The position numbers and the translations under genes are program-made. From the NCBI RefSeq assembly GCF_024362695.1, contig NC_065407.1:5394001-5458000 (forward strand): a stretch of DNA of 64,000 nt, written 5' to 3'. Of this stretch, positions 23,866 through 33,870 are shown piece after piece. Within the stretch, counting starts at the first letter, position 1. Every line of letters starts with the position of its first letter. The DNA comes from Pectinophora gossypiella. Lineage: Eukaryota > Arthropoda > Insecta > Lepidoptera > Gelechiidae. Below the pieces are notes generated by a model that saw only the letters and a list, made by a program, of their open reading frames with translations, did not search any database and had not been told where the DNA came from.

Positions 23866-24014
23866 GGCAATGTCGTCGGATTATCCGGCAGATCAACTGC
23901 AGACAATTTATCTTCTTTATCCCGACAATAGCATTAGCATTGTCATCAACCATCTTCAACCATAACCAAGTGTCATTCCCAATAGATATTTCAATGTAGT
24001 ACTATTATTAGTAC

Positions 24015-24290
24015 ACTTTGAATAGGCTAGTTCCCAACTATTTAAATAAATTACTTTTTCCTAACGCCAAAAGGCCAAAATTCTTTGTTTGTGGAAAAGC
24101 ACACGATGACGTCATAGAAAAACGTGATAAAATAGCGTACTTATTATTACGTTTTCCTTGATTAAAATTAATAAATAAAAGAATAGAAAAAATAAAACGC
24201 TTTTCACCAGTTTTAGATCTGTCTGTACGTATTTAGTAATCAGAATTTCATAATTGATCTTTGACTTGGAATGCTACCTAATTGAATTGA
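24015..24290 (+). repeat. AT-rich repeat family D, copy at 24 kb
   Basis: Contains GCCAAAATTC... AAAGCACACGATGACGTCAT, CTTATTATTACGTTTTCCTT, AGTTTTAGATCTGTCTGT and TAGTAATCAGAATTTCATAA in the family order. Confidence 0.75.
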
Positions 24291-24524
24291 TCAGGTCAAG
24301 TTTTACAAATCTGTATGAAAACAAAATTATATTTATATTTTAAACAATATAAATTGTTAAACAATATAAAAATATTTTCATATAAATTAATGAAAGGATA
24401 ATAACATAGGAAGACATAGAAAGACCTTAGAATAATAACTAGAAAGACTAGACAAATTGGGGACGTCCTGAAAAAAGTTTTTGTTTTCTCTTTTATTTAG
24501 GGGCTTTTAACAAAGTTTGTTATG

Positions 24525-24650
24525 CCAGCATTCATATAAGATATGGTACGTATCTTCCCTCTTCCCACAAACTTCGCAATTTGGGGAAGATGATTTTTTC
24601 ATTAGATAAGCAAAGCTCTTTAAAGAAATTTGCCCAGATCTTAATATAAA
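24525..24650 (-). mobile_element. LINE fragment: C-terminal CCHC-like motif of an RT polyprotein
   Basis: Read on the minus strand, one frame gives Leu-Lys-Ser-Phe-Ala-Tyr-Leu-Met-Lys-Lys-Ser and then Cys-Glu-Val-Cys-Gly-Lys-Arg-Glu-Asp-Thr-Tyr-His-Ile-Leu-Tyr-Glu-Cys. The C-x2-C-x7-H-x4-C spacing is the zinc motif at the C-terminus of many non-LTR retrotransposons. It is too short to appear as a long open frame. No other part of the element is recognisable nearby. Confidence 0.6.
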
Positions 24651-25144
24651 AGCAATTTTGTTTAGTACGCTTTAACTATCGGCGCGCGTGTATAAGACAG
24701 TTGTTTGAATGTACAGGAAGCTAGATAAATAGTTACGTTATTGAGATTAAAACAGGCGTAAGTTTATGCTTTTGGATCATGAAACAAGTAGATGTAATTT
24801 ACTTTTTTGAAAGAAAAAAAATCGTTCCGGAGTAAATTTCAAACTTGGATTTGAAAACAACCTACGTGCGTCTTTGCGTATCAATTTTATCTGTGTACCA
24901 GTTTTTACTGAAATCGGTTTCGTAATAATGTAAATTTTAATAGAAAGCGTCCGTCCGCGGTTTTTTGCGAACTAACTGCAATTCCTCTGAAAGCACTTCA
25001 AATTGGATTACGATAAAATCTGTAAGAACTTTGATCTCGGTAGAAAAAAATCTATTTTCGTTTAGTAGTCTGCAAGTATCTGGAAAGTTTTAGGGATCAA
25101 ATACTCTCAGGGAAAGTTTTGATTGGGTACTTACAGGTTTTTGT

Positions 25145-25430
25145 AGCCATGGTAGCCGAATAAAAAAACGCTTGATTCTCATTGTGAGATCGCAGGTTGG
25201 AATCTCAATGGTTTAGGCGCAAACCTATGATTTTCTAATTTATTTTCGAATTCATTTTTCGATCTGAAATGTTTATCACGTGCTCAGAGTGAAGGAAAAC
25301 ACCGCGAGGAAACCCACGTTTTCGAGAAATGCGTTTCCCTTCAAGTTGGAAGGTCAGACAGGCAGTCGTTTCTGTAAAAAACCAGACCTGTCAAATCTTC
25401 GATTTAGGTAATCGGACCCTGTGACATTGT
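25145..25430 (+). mobile_element. SINE family S2, copy at 25.2 kb
   Basis: GTAGCCATGGTAGCCGAATA, B-box-like GCAGGTTGGAATCTC, GTTTATCACGTGCTCAG, AGGAAACCCACGTTTTCGAG, AAACCAGACCTGTCAAATCT and GTAATCGGACCCTGTGA follow the S2 order. The first ~100 bp are diverged. Confidence 0.75.
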
Positions 25431-25764
25431 ATACATTGAGCATACAAAAGTAATCTGTTCTTGGAAACTACCCTTATTTGTTGTCCTTGAACTTCGATCT
25501 AAGTAATTACTTGCTTTCGTATTTGACTGTTTTTCCACAATTCCGTAAATTTTGTATTTATGGACTTCATAACCACAGAAATGACTGATATGGTTATGAA
25601 ACCGCAGCTTATGTGGGCGGGGCTAAATCATCATTTAAACTTTATAAAACAAAAAAAATACTTACGTCTTTTTTATTAGACCTTTCTTACTACATATACA
25701 TAGAAAAATAACGAGTTGATTTGAATTCATATTATAATGGCCAAAGGCTTGGAGCGGGCTTTTC

Positions 25765-26275
25765 ATAGAATGGGCTAGTTTCCAACCAGTCAAATCAGTT
25801 ACTTTTTACTAAACGTCTTTTTTTTTTGACTTGACTTGTTGTAGATTTGCCGCAGATGGCATTAACTACTTGGCCGGACAAATGGGGAGCGCTGAAGGCT
25901 CTCACCCGGTACAACGTTTAAGACAACAGGCCTGAGGGTACCCAGTTGGGCGCGAACCTCGGCTCAGGGCGTCGTCTGAGAGGAAGAATATTTGAAAGAA
26001 TTAATCGACCCTAGTGGGTCGATAGCGATAAGCGCTGAATGAGGGATTACTAAACGTCAAAATACGAAATTACTATGGAATTTGTATGAAAAAGCAACCT
26101 GGGACGTCATAGGAAACCGTGACACAATTTGGCACTTATTATTACTTTCTTCTTTATTGAAATTCATAAATAAGTTAAATAGAAAAAATAAAACGTTTTT
26201 TGTCACCTTTAGATCTCTTTTTATTTAGTAATCAGAATGTTATAATTTATCTTTGACATACGAAACTACCTAATT
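25765..26275 (+). repeat. AT-rich repeat family D, interrupted by a LINE
   Basis: The D element is split at 25817/26059 by a family J LINE. Joining the flanks restores the same order of motifs found in the 6.9-kb and 24-kb copies. The D element is therefore older than the LINE insertion. Confidence 0.85.
25818..26046 (-). mobile_element. Family J LINE 3' end nested in repeat D
   Basis: Poly-T at the left (poly-A on the minus strand), then the complement of the family J 3' UTR up to GATAAGCGCTGAATGAGGGA. It is flanked by an exact 12-bp duplication TTACTAAACGTC at 25806-25817 and 26047-26058, the signature of target-primed insertion. Confidence 0.93.
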
Positions 26276-26740
26276 AAAGGACTTGATGTCATGGTTATTT
26301 ATTTTATCATCCACGTGCCGATTTGCGTGGAATCACTAGTAATCACTGAGACACAATGTATGGCACATCAATTTATTCGCAGAATTCGGTTTCTAAGACA
26401 TATTTGCAGAGACAAGGGTCCCTATTGATTGTGGCGTACGCGTTCTTGGGTCAGTGGTTTCCTTATCAAACTTTGTAAGCGAATGTTCATGTTAAAGTTA
26501 GATTTTATAACTAATAGATTGGATCAACATCGAATAACGGAATAAACAGGCGAATGGGGTACCCTCGTATGTGTAGGCATAATATTTTAAATATTTTTTT
26601 TTATAAATCAAGACCCTTACATCACTTAAGTAAAAAAAAAATTGTGATATACGTCATACTTTCAAAATCTTGGGTTCTTTACGCCGTTTTATTCAAAAAT
26701 ATCAGAAAATTCAATCGTTAAAAAAAATATGAGGGCTATT

Positions 26741-27013
26741 GGTATTTCAAATGTATCAATGGAGAAAAAACAAGCTCTATCGAATAATGCAATAAAAAAA
26801 ATGTCCAAATGTCGCTTACAGTAATTGAGATTTCCAGCGACGATATGCTTTAGCATATACACCCACTCCTTGGTATTTCAAATGTATCAATCGATGGAGA
26901 AAAACAAGCCCTATCGAAAAAATGCAATAAAAAGAAATGCCCAAATGTCCCTTGCAGTAATTGAGATTTCCAGCGACGATATGCTTTTGCATAAATATAC
27001 ACCCACTCCTCGC
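26741..27013. repeat. Tandem duplication, ~131-bp unit x2
   Basis: GGTATTTCAAATGTATCAAT ... TTGAGATTTCCAGCGACGAT ... ACACCCACTCCT appears at 26741-26871 and again from 26872. The second copy has small insertions (TCGA, ATAA). Confidence 0.88.
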
Positions 27014-27065
27014 CAGTTTTAAGAGCCATGTAATAGCTGGGCGAGCTTCCTAAAAATCACATTAT
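27000..27065. repeat. Fragment of CACTCCTCGCCAG repeat family
   Basis: CCCACTCCTCGCCAGTTTTA, CATGTAATAGCTGGGCGAGC is also found, with longer flanks, at 43895-44040 and 46050-46190. Common retroposon remnant. Confidence 0.5.
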
Positions 27066-27369
27066 ATTATCCAAATACCAATTCAAATTCAATACGCAAA
27101 GCAAATAGGTGGTATTGAGCAAATTTCCATATAACACGAATGCGGTAGCGCTGATGTTATCGTTTCGCATCAACTTGATTCATGGGGCGACCTTTGCCTT
27201 GACCGTAGACAGTTCACTATTAATCGCTGCATGGTGTAAAAGCTACGTTCATAATATTGAAACAGTTACTTATTTGACCAATAAGGTAGACTGTTTTGGA
27301 TTTTTAATGTGGTTGTGTTTATGAACGTTTCTATTTATCAGTTTTTTGGGTTTGTTAATAACATAAAGA

Positions 27370-27610
27370 AATAAAGCCATCTCCCATGTTATCCCATTTC
27401 TTACGGCTCCGCGAACCTAACCTGAAGATTTGACAGGTCCGGTTTTTTACAAAAGCGACTGCCTGTCTGACCTTCCAAGCCGCGAAGGGAAAACCAGCCC
27501 AATACAGGTTAGGTCATATATCTCCGAAAGGCATGTTTCGTGGGTTTCCTTACGATGTTCGCCTTCACAGCTGAGCACCATGATAATCATTCGTGGCCCA
27601 TACGAAAACA
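27370..27610 (-). mobile_element. SINE family S2, headless copy
   Basis: CATCTCCCATGTTATCCCAT, CCTGAAGATTTGACAGGTCC, CGAAGGGAAAACCAGCCCAA, TACAGGTTAGGTCATATATC and AGCACCATGATAATCATTCG match the S2 body. The tRNA-like head is missing. Confidence 0.78.
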
Positions 27611-27935
27611 ACAAAAATCAATGTATAAACACTAACTTACCTGGTGTCTTCTCGTTGCGTAACATTATATCTTAGTGAGATACAAGTCTGCAAAAGATTG
27701 TAAAACAAAGGACACACATAATGGAAATAAAAAGACACCAAAAAGCCACAAAAGACGGAAAATCTTTCTGGGATCATTATGTCAGATAAGGCAGTGGGCT
27801 CAATCCCTTATTTTTATAATACTGGTGACCCTTATAAGGCTCATTTATCTTTAAAAGATAATTTATATATCGCTTACTTATAGTGAATATCACGTTCTTT
27901 GTTTGGCTAGGACAAGGCGGGCTGAGTCACCATGA

Positions 27936-28133
27936 TTGTCCAAAAAAGTAAGTAAATTGTTCAACAGCAATCTAAAAACATTACGTAGAGCACATAATAT
28001 ATTTGGTTTATTAAACAAAGTACTTTATGATGAGAAATATAATTTGAACCCTATTTTTGAATTAATAAATGAACGATTTAATTTAATTTCTACACAAATA
28101 ATGACAAAATATTGTATAATCAAAAAAAATTGA
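27936..28133 (+). other. Unrecognised short open frame, possibly LINE-derived
   Basis: A 65-codon frame with Leu-Phe-Asn-Ser-Asn-Leu-Lys-Thr-Leu-Arg-Arg-Ala-His-Asn and Phe-Glu-Leu-Ile-Asn-Glu-Arg-Phe. The Arg-Arg-x-His and Leu-Ile-Asn patterns vaguely recall C-terminal parts of LINE polyproteins. I cannot assign it. Confidence 0.2.
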
Positions 28134-28439
28134 TTGATTGAAATTGGAATGTACTTATTGTTTTTCTAAATTATGATTCTTATTGTTTTATTATGATATT
28201 TATTTGAGAAACCTTAACAAAAAATAATGTTTATTGCGTCTAATATCTTCACAGCCTGCTCACGATACAATTAATTATGAAATGAAAGACGGTCTTATGA
28301 TTGTGTGACACGAGTCCATAGATTAAGCATTAATAAGTAGGTATGTACTATATTATGCAGTGATATAAACGTAATATATATGTAAAATGTGGGTATTATT
28401 TTATATATTCTTTAATTTTACTTTTTTTACGCGCTACTC

Positions 28440-28585
28440 TGCAGCTGTATAAGTGCACTATATCCTCTGCCGAAGGTTGCCTGGGACAGATCGTTCTTAG
28501 CGATAACGCCGCCTTGGCCAACTTAGAATAAGTTTATCCTGTATATGTCTCGTAAATTTGTGTGCAATAAAGGGCTTTATTATTA
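28440..28585 (+). mobile_element. LINE 3' tail (GTGCAATAAAG type)
   Basis: GAAGGTTGCCTGGGACAGAT, CTTAGCGATAACGCCGCCTT, then GTGTGCAATAAAGGGC and a (TTA)n tail. The same segment type is at 31085-31145 (GTGCCCTGGAAGAGATTGCT). Non-coding end of a non-LTR element; clade uncertain. Confidence 0.5.
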
Positions 28586-28649
28586 TTACTACGTAGTATA
28601 GAAGAGACTCTCTTCGCCCCGCACCAATACGAGAATGGAGCGAGCTTGA

Positions 28650-28920
28650 TTTACCTTTTTTTTATTAAAATATTTGAGTGCGTTTGACCACGATTCAGCC
28701 TGGTCTAAAGCGGCGATGTGGTCTAAAGTGGAGCACGCATACTTAAATAGTGCCTATTCACTCTTACCTCGAAAATCCCCCAATTATATGTATCGGGGAA
28801 CAATGACGCAGGATGAGAATTCCATTCTTTATAGCAGTTCGCATAATGAACGAGGAAGCGATACTAGCGGTTCGAAGACGAATAATGTCGACCACATATG
28901 CCCCAAATGGGGGTCATTTT
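28650..28920. other. Open stretch with a dispersed-repeat block, no gene recognised
   Basis: The frame 28674-28922 has no known domain. Within it, GGAGCACGCATACTTAAATA and GTGCCTATTCACTCTTACC match 44935-44975 (GGAACATGCTTACCTAGAAA, GTGCCTATTCTCTC), so this is repeat DNA, not a gene. Confidence 0.4.
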
Positions 28921-29086
28921 AGTCTACATTTCCCGTAATCTATCTCGCTCACACACACGGGCTAAGGCATTGGTGTGGATTAAAGCAGCACACGGTAAGA
29001 GCGAGATTTTTTTTTCTATGCAGTGTCTGGGCAATGAGGAATCATAGGATCCTTGAAAGTTGGGACTTAATATGGCCGTGAGCTAT

Positions 29087-29294
29087 ACAGGGTGTTAGTG
29101 ACACCGTAACAAATACTGAGGGGGATGATTCAGACCATGATTCTGAGTTAATATCAAGTGGAACTTTACGTTGCAAAATTCATGTACTTTTTTATCAATT
29201 CTATACTTTTGCGATAGAAAATTCCACTTGATATTAACTCAGAACAATTAGCTGAATCATCCCTCTCAGTATTTGTTACGAGGACACTTACACC
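29087..29294. mobile_element. Palindromic MITE family M, copy 3
   Basis: Starts ACAGGGTGTTAGTGACACCG and ends GGACACTTACACCCTGT. The two ~93-bp arms pair almost throughout (AATACTGAGGGGGATGATTC versus its complement). Confidence 0.9.
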
Positions 29295-29327
29295 CTGTTC
29301 AAGTACATACAAGTAGTCGTACAAGTA

Positions 29328-29405
29328 GATAGGGTGTTAGCGAAATACTGAGGGGGATGATTCAAACCATGATTCTGAGTTGACAACAAGTGGATTTTCC
29401 ATTTT
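29328..29405. mobile_element. Palindromic MITE family M, single-arm remnant
   Basis: AGGGTGTTAGCGAAATACTG, GGATGATTCAAACCATGATT, GACAACAAGTGGATTTTCC is one arm only, 35 bp after the previous copy. The other arm is absent. Confidence 0.75.
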
Positions 29406-30717
29406 TAAAAAATCTCATAGTAAAGCATGTCTACTTCACTTAGTAAACGTAATCTTAGTTGGAAAGCTACCTAATTGATTTAGTGCAAAGACCAGGGTTG
29501 GCGTGAGTACTCACGGACGTCGCTTATCGCTTGGCAGGGCTATTTAGATAAAGCCTAGGCTACATTCAGGGTAAGTCCTAGGTCTTCAAAGATAACACAA
29601 TGTCTAAGTTAGTGGCCAAGGTTTCTACCGTTGTCGTTTAGCGAAATTTGAATACATACATACATAAGGTCACAACTATACTCCCAATTGGGGTAGACAG
29701 AGGAGGAGTATAGTAGCTTACGACACTTCTCTGTACATCCATTGCAAGATGAACAAAAGTATCTCTTTGAATTTTCTCTTAGACCATCATGAGAGGAACA
29801 TATTTACTAAAAGTATAGGTAAATATTGCATATCCTCTACTGTGTCTGTGGTTCGCTCTGATAGTTAAGGTTGGACATGCAATAATAATGATGGTTTTAA
29901 CACAAATAATAAATAAAAAATAAGGAAGTGCCTTGTACACGCTATCTGCCCTCTCCTCGATAATTTATCTCTCTCACAGGCCTACTGATATATTCTGTTA
30001 GAAATAAGTTGTGCCTTTTGTATCCCTTCTTTTTATTGTCATAATATTGTTTGTGTGATGTCCTAAGGAACCTATATAAATTATTAAATAGATGCATACA
30101 GAAAGGCCGGTGAGGTGTTGGTGGGGGCTCCATTCTACTCTCATATTCTATTTTCGATCTGTATAAAAACAGGTTTATACGTAGACTAAATACATTAAAA
30201 AGACAGAAATACCTTTAAAAACGGTTATTTTTTAGAATATCAATTTTATTGCTTTTTATTTTACTTTTGAGGGCGGAAAATACTGCCTTATTTTTCCTTA
30301 AATAAGTAGCATGGAAAATGCTTTACCGACAAAAGCGTCGCTATTAAATCTATTTTCCTTTCACATTATTACATTTTTTGAATAAAGAAACGAGATCTTT
30401 CATAAATATTATAAAGTACAAATAAAGTAAGTAAATTATAAAATACAATATTATGAAGTTTTAATTTTTACCCGAATGCAGCGAAGCAAAAAGGAGGGTT
30501 ATGTGTTTGACCGCTATATATGTATATATGTGTGTAGCCGTGGTCGTATGCCAAATTGCCCTAAGATTTTGCCTACTACACCATACGACCACGACTATCC
30601 CTTAAATATCACTATGTGGAAGAATTTCAGACAAATATACCTATTTTGTCGTTTCATACTTTTTAGAGGGTGATTTTTTGACGGGATACGTCAGGTTAAA
30701 TGTTGGCAAATAATCTA

Positions 30718-30905
30718 TCCCCTCCGGTTGATTGAGGGGAGGCCTGTGCCCAGCAGTGGGACGTATATAGGCTGTTTATGATAATCTCAACCAACAGGAG
30801 AGAATTGTTCATTTTTTTTAAAAACTATTTCTTCTTCTTATCGTGTGGGTTGTGAGGTGGAATACCAGCTTCATCAACCCTGGTGTCAGGATTATGATTA
30901 AGGCG
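30718..30905. repeat. Adjacent retroposon fragments (GCCCAGCAGTGGG tail and SINE S1 end)
   Basis: CCCTCCGGTTGATTGAGGGG...CCCAGCAGTGGGACGTATAT at 30718-30775 repeats 6105-6195. From 30829, CTTCTTCTTATCGTGTGGGT, GGAATACCAGCTTCATCAAC and CCTGGTGTCAGGATTA is the complement of the 3' end of SINE S1. Confidence 0.65.
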
Positions 30906-31714
30906 CCAAAGGCAAACAGAGTAACAAACAATTAACACAAAAAAAGTAACAGATGAACAGACTGCGGAAAAATTAGAGGGGGCCTTTGCCCAGCAGTGGG
31001 ATAGATGATATAAGATGACGAATACACACAAATCACGTCCGTTATCTGGTTGGTTAGAATCATAAGCATCTATATATCCATTGTACCCAAAGGTGCCCTG
31101 GAAGAGATTGCTACTTATCAATAAGACCGCTTCTTGTACTCTTTGATTTGATTTTCCAGTTCGGTATGTTCGTATTGGAAGTAACCACGCAGCTCAGTTA
31201 ATACTCCCAAACCTCTGGAACAAATGGTCCCGTATCCAAACTCAACGGGGATCGCAAATACTTGAAATATATTACGGTATATTACGGCTAAAATATACCC
31301 TTGGATATCAGACATTAGCATAATCTTCAGAACATTAGAAAATGAGTCTACGCCTTAACACTATATGAACAAATTTCAAGGTCAGAGGTCGGAAGTAATG
31401 CGATAGTTTATCGCCCATATCAATCTCATTCAAGACATTAAAAAGGTGTAAAAATAACGCAAAAGTGTTAGTGTATAGTTTGCACGCAGGTAAACAATGA
31501 TTTGCATAGAATAAATTAAAGAGGGCAAAGGTTAAAGTGGGGTTGTCTAATAGACATTAAAAAGGCAATTTGGTTACATCACATCAGTCTTATTGGTAGT
31601 TTAAATTGCACATTCTATATCCAGGAATCACATAACACACATAAACATAAGCAACCTATTTTTTTTCATGTTGATCAGTCATAAAAGCTAGAATTGAGAT
31701 TATTATACAGATAC

Positions 31715-31910
31715 AGCCACACCCCGGACACTTCATACAAAGAGCCTGGTTTTACACAGACACTACACATTGACATTATCGTACACGCGCGTGTGACGTC
31801 TGACACCATACGATTCAAGTCTAAACTATGTTCGAGGGGGTGAGGTAAACCTAGCTCAGACGCTGGTGGGGAGCGGGGAGTAGCCGGTCTATTTTTCCTT
31901 ATTCTATGAT
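31715..31910 (-). repeat. ~200-bp dispersed repeat family G, copy 1
   Basis: Complement of 32335-32550: CCCCGGACACTTCATACAAA, GACACTACACATTGACATTA, GAGGGGGTGAGGTAAACC, GCTCAGACGCTGGTGGGGAG. The third copy is at 55775-55985. No coding potential. Confidence 0.75.
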
Positions 31911-32334
31911 ACCGCACTAAATGCATACTATTCCAATACAATGACGCACATATAATATTAAAACTATCTTAGAGCAGTTATGTTTGTTATGTGACAATAT
32001 CATTCTCTTGGAAGTTCGCGTCTGTTGGTTCTTAAAGACAAGCAATGGTAGTATAATCTTCTGCGTCTCATTTAAGCATATAGGCTACATCAACTATAGG
32101 CGACAAAGAGTGCCCTACTGCGACGGGCCACTCACTAGAAATGGTTAGAAACTCGGTAAATGAAAAATTGGGAACTTAATTTTCTACACACGACAATATT
32201 TGCCAGCTACCAGTATACCCAATATCGCCAATTAGATCTTTACCCGTTGGCTGAACACGCTGGCCCAGCATCGTATCCTAATGTATGCAGCGGATGTAAA
32301 CTGAGTTCCCCACTATAAGTGTAGCCCAGGGGCA

Positions 32335-32550
32335 TAGAATAAGGAATAATACTACGTATAGAACGGCAACTCTTCGATCCCTACCAGCGGCTGAGCTAGA
32401 TTTACCTCACCCCCCTTGGTCTTACTTTAGTCTTCGTATATTCGTCAGACGTCACACACACAGATGCACGTTTACAATAACGTCATTGTGTAGAGTCTGT
32501 ATAAACCAAGGATTTTTGTATGAAGTGTCCGCAGAGCCTAAATACGATGC
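32335..32550 (+). repeat. ~200-bp dispersed repeat family G, copy 2
   Basis: GAACGGCAACTCTTCGATCC, CAGCGGCTGAGCTAG, TTTACCTCACCCCCCTTGGT, GTCAGACGTCACACACACAG, ACGTCATTGTGTAGAGTCTG, TATGAAGTGTCCGCAG. It lies about 430 bp from an inverted copy, just left of the copia element. Confidence 0.75.
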
Positions 32551-32877
32551 TGATGATTCTAGGTTTTAGTTTTGAACAAGGTATGCATCGGAGGTATTTT
32601 CATCAGGTCTCGGGAGCACGATTCTACTATCGAAAAATGCGTGGATCCGGGAACCGAAAGAAAAACCCTGACGTGCGTTGGCCGATATGAGTTTCCCATT
32701 TGAGAGTAGCCGAGTGCAAAAAAACTGGTTTTTGGGATAGAATGGATAGTTTCAATAAGTTTTAATTAGTATGTCTCTTGCCCAGTTATATAATAAGTAT
32801 CGCGATCAGGTTTATTATTGTGCAGCCAAAGGCCCCTGACATGGCTCAGGTATTGGTATTGATATTCGCGGGCTATT

Positions 32878-33008
32878 TAATAAAACGCGTAACGGTTGTT
32901 GCGAAACTGACGTTTATTTTTTGACACATTGAACATAATGTACAATCCAACTCTAGATGGCGTTAGTAGTAAATATATGTATAGATTAATTAGATAATAA
33001 TTTTAACC
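32878..33008 (-). repeat. Copia 3' LTR
   Basis: 131 bp, the same sequence as the 5' LTR except one extra base and a terminal change (GG instead of TG at its first two bases on the minus strand). Flanked on the left by CTATT. Confidence 0.95.
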
Positions 33009-33020
33009 CCTCCACTTATC
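33009..33020 (-). promoter_or_regulatory. Copia polypurine tract
   Basis: The minus strand reads AAGTGGAGG immediately before the 3' LTR, the expected place for the plus-strand primer. Confidence 0.65.
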
Positions 33021-33078
33021 TAAATAATCTTAATACCATATGAAAACAATAGTTTAAATTATACAAACGAAAACAGTA

Positions 33079-33870
33079 TTAAGTTATATTTTTAAGACCC
33101 AACTTCTTAACGAAATAATCATGATTTACATGTGACAGACCTTTTGTCAATATATCTGCAGGCATCTCAGATGTTGGCAAATAAACTACTTTGACATGTT
33201 TATTAGTGACAGCCTCTCTGACAAAATGATGTCGCACATCAATGTGCTTCGTCCTTTTGTGAAACAAGGGATTTTCTGTCAACTTCTGAGCTCCCTGGTT
33301 GTCATTGTATAGAATAATAGTATAAGTACAATCTATAATTTCTGACAATAAACTTTTTAAATATATAGCCTCTTTACATGCTTCAGTTATGGCCATATAC
33401 TCTGCCTCCGTACTGGACAAAGCTACAGTTTGTTGTTTTTTACATTCATAAGATATAACACTTGCAGAATATTTAAAACAAAATCCAGTATAAGACTTTC
33501 TGTCAACAGTATTTGAAGCCCAATCAGCATCTACAAAACCTTCTAAGTTACAATTATCATTAGTGAACATTAATCCATAAGATTTAGTTTTTTGTAAATA
33601 TTTCAATATTCGCTTTGCATGTTTCCAATGAACAGATGTAAAACAATTGTTAAACTGGCTCAAATAACTAACACTATAGGAAATATCTGGACGAGTTAAA
33701 ACAGATAAGTACATTAAGCTTCCTATAAGCTGTTGATAAGGATATTTTTCACAAACATTTTGACTTTTCTCTAACTTTAAGTTATTTTCAATAGGTGTAT
33801 CAGCCACTTTAAATTTATTTAAAATAGACTCTACAAATTTCTCTTGATCCAAGGAAATACTGCCATTTTC
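33079..33870 (-). pseudogene. Copia gag-pol, part 2: end of RT and RNase H
   Basis: Continues in the same frame after the TAA. It contains the RT connection (Pro-Tyr-Gln-Gln-Leu-Ile-Gly-Ser-Leu-Met-Tyr-Leu) and a Ty1/copia RNase H with Asp-Ala-Asp-Trp, Ser-Thr-Glu-Ala-Glu-Tyr, Asn-Asp-Asn-Gln-Gly-Ala and His-Ile-Asp-Val-Arg-His-His-Phe, so its acidic active-site residues are kept. No start codon of its own is required or evident near 33870; it would need readthrough of the stop to be made as a fusion. Confidence 0.93.

Noticed and set aside
23815..23959. 73-codon His/Thr-rich open frame
   Set aside because: It is the translation of a GT microsatellite.
27430..27675. 81-codon frame starting with a Met at 27430 as a small gene
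   Set aside because: It is the translation of a SINE S2 body; similar frames appear in the other S2 copies.
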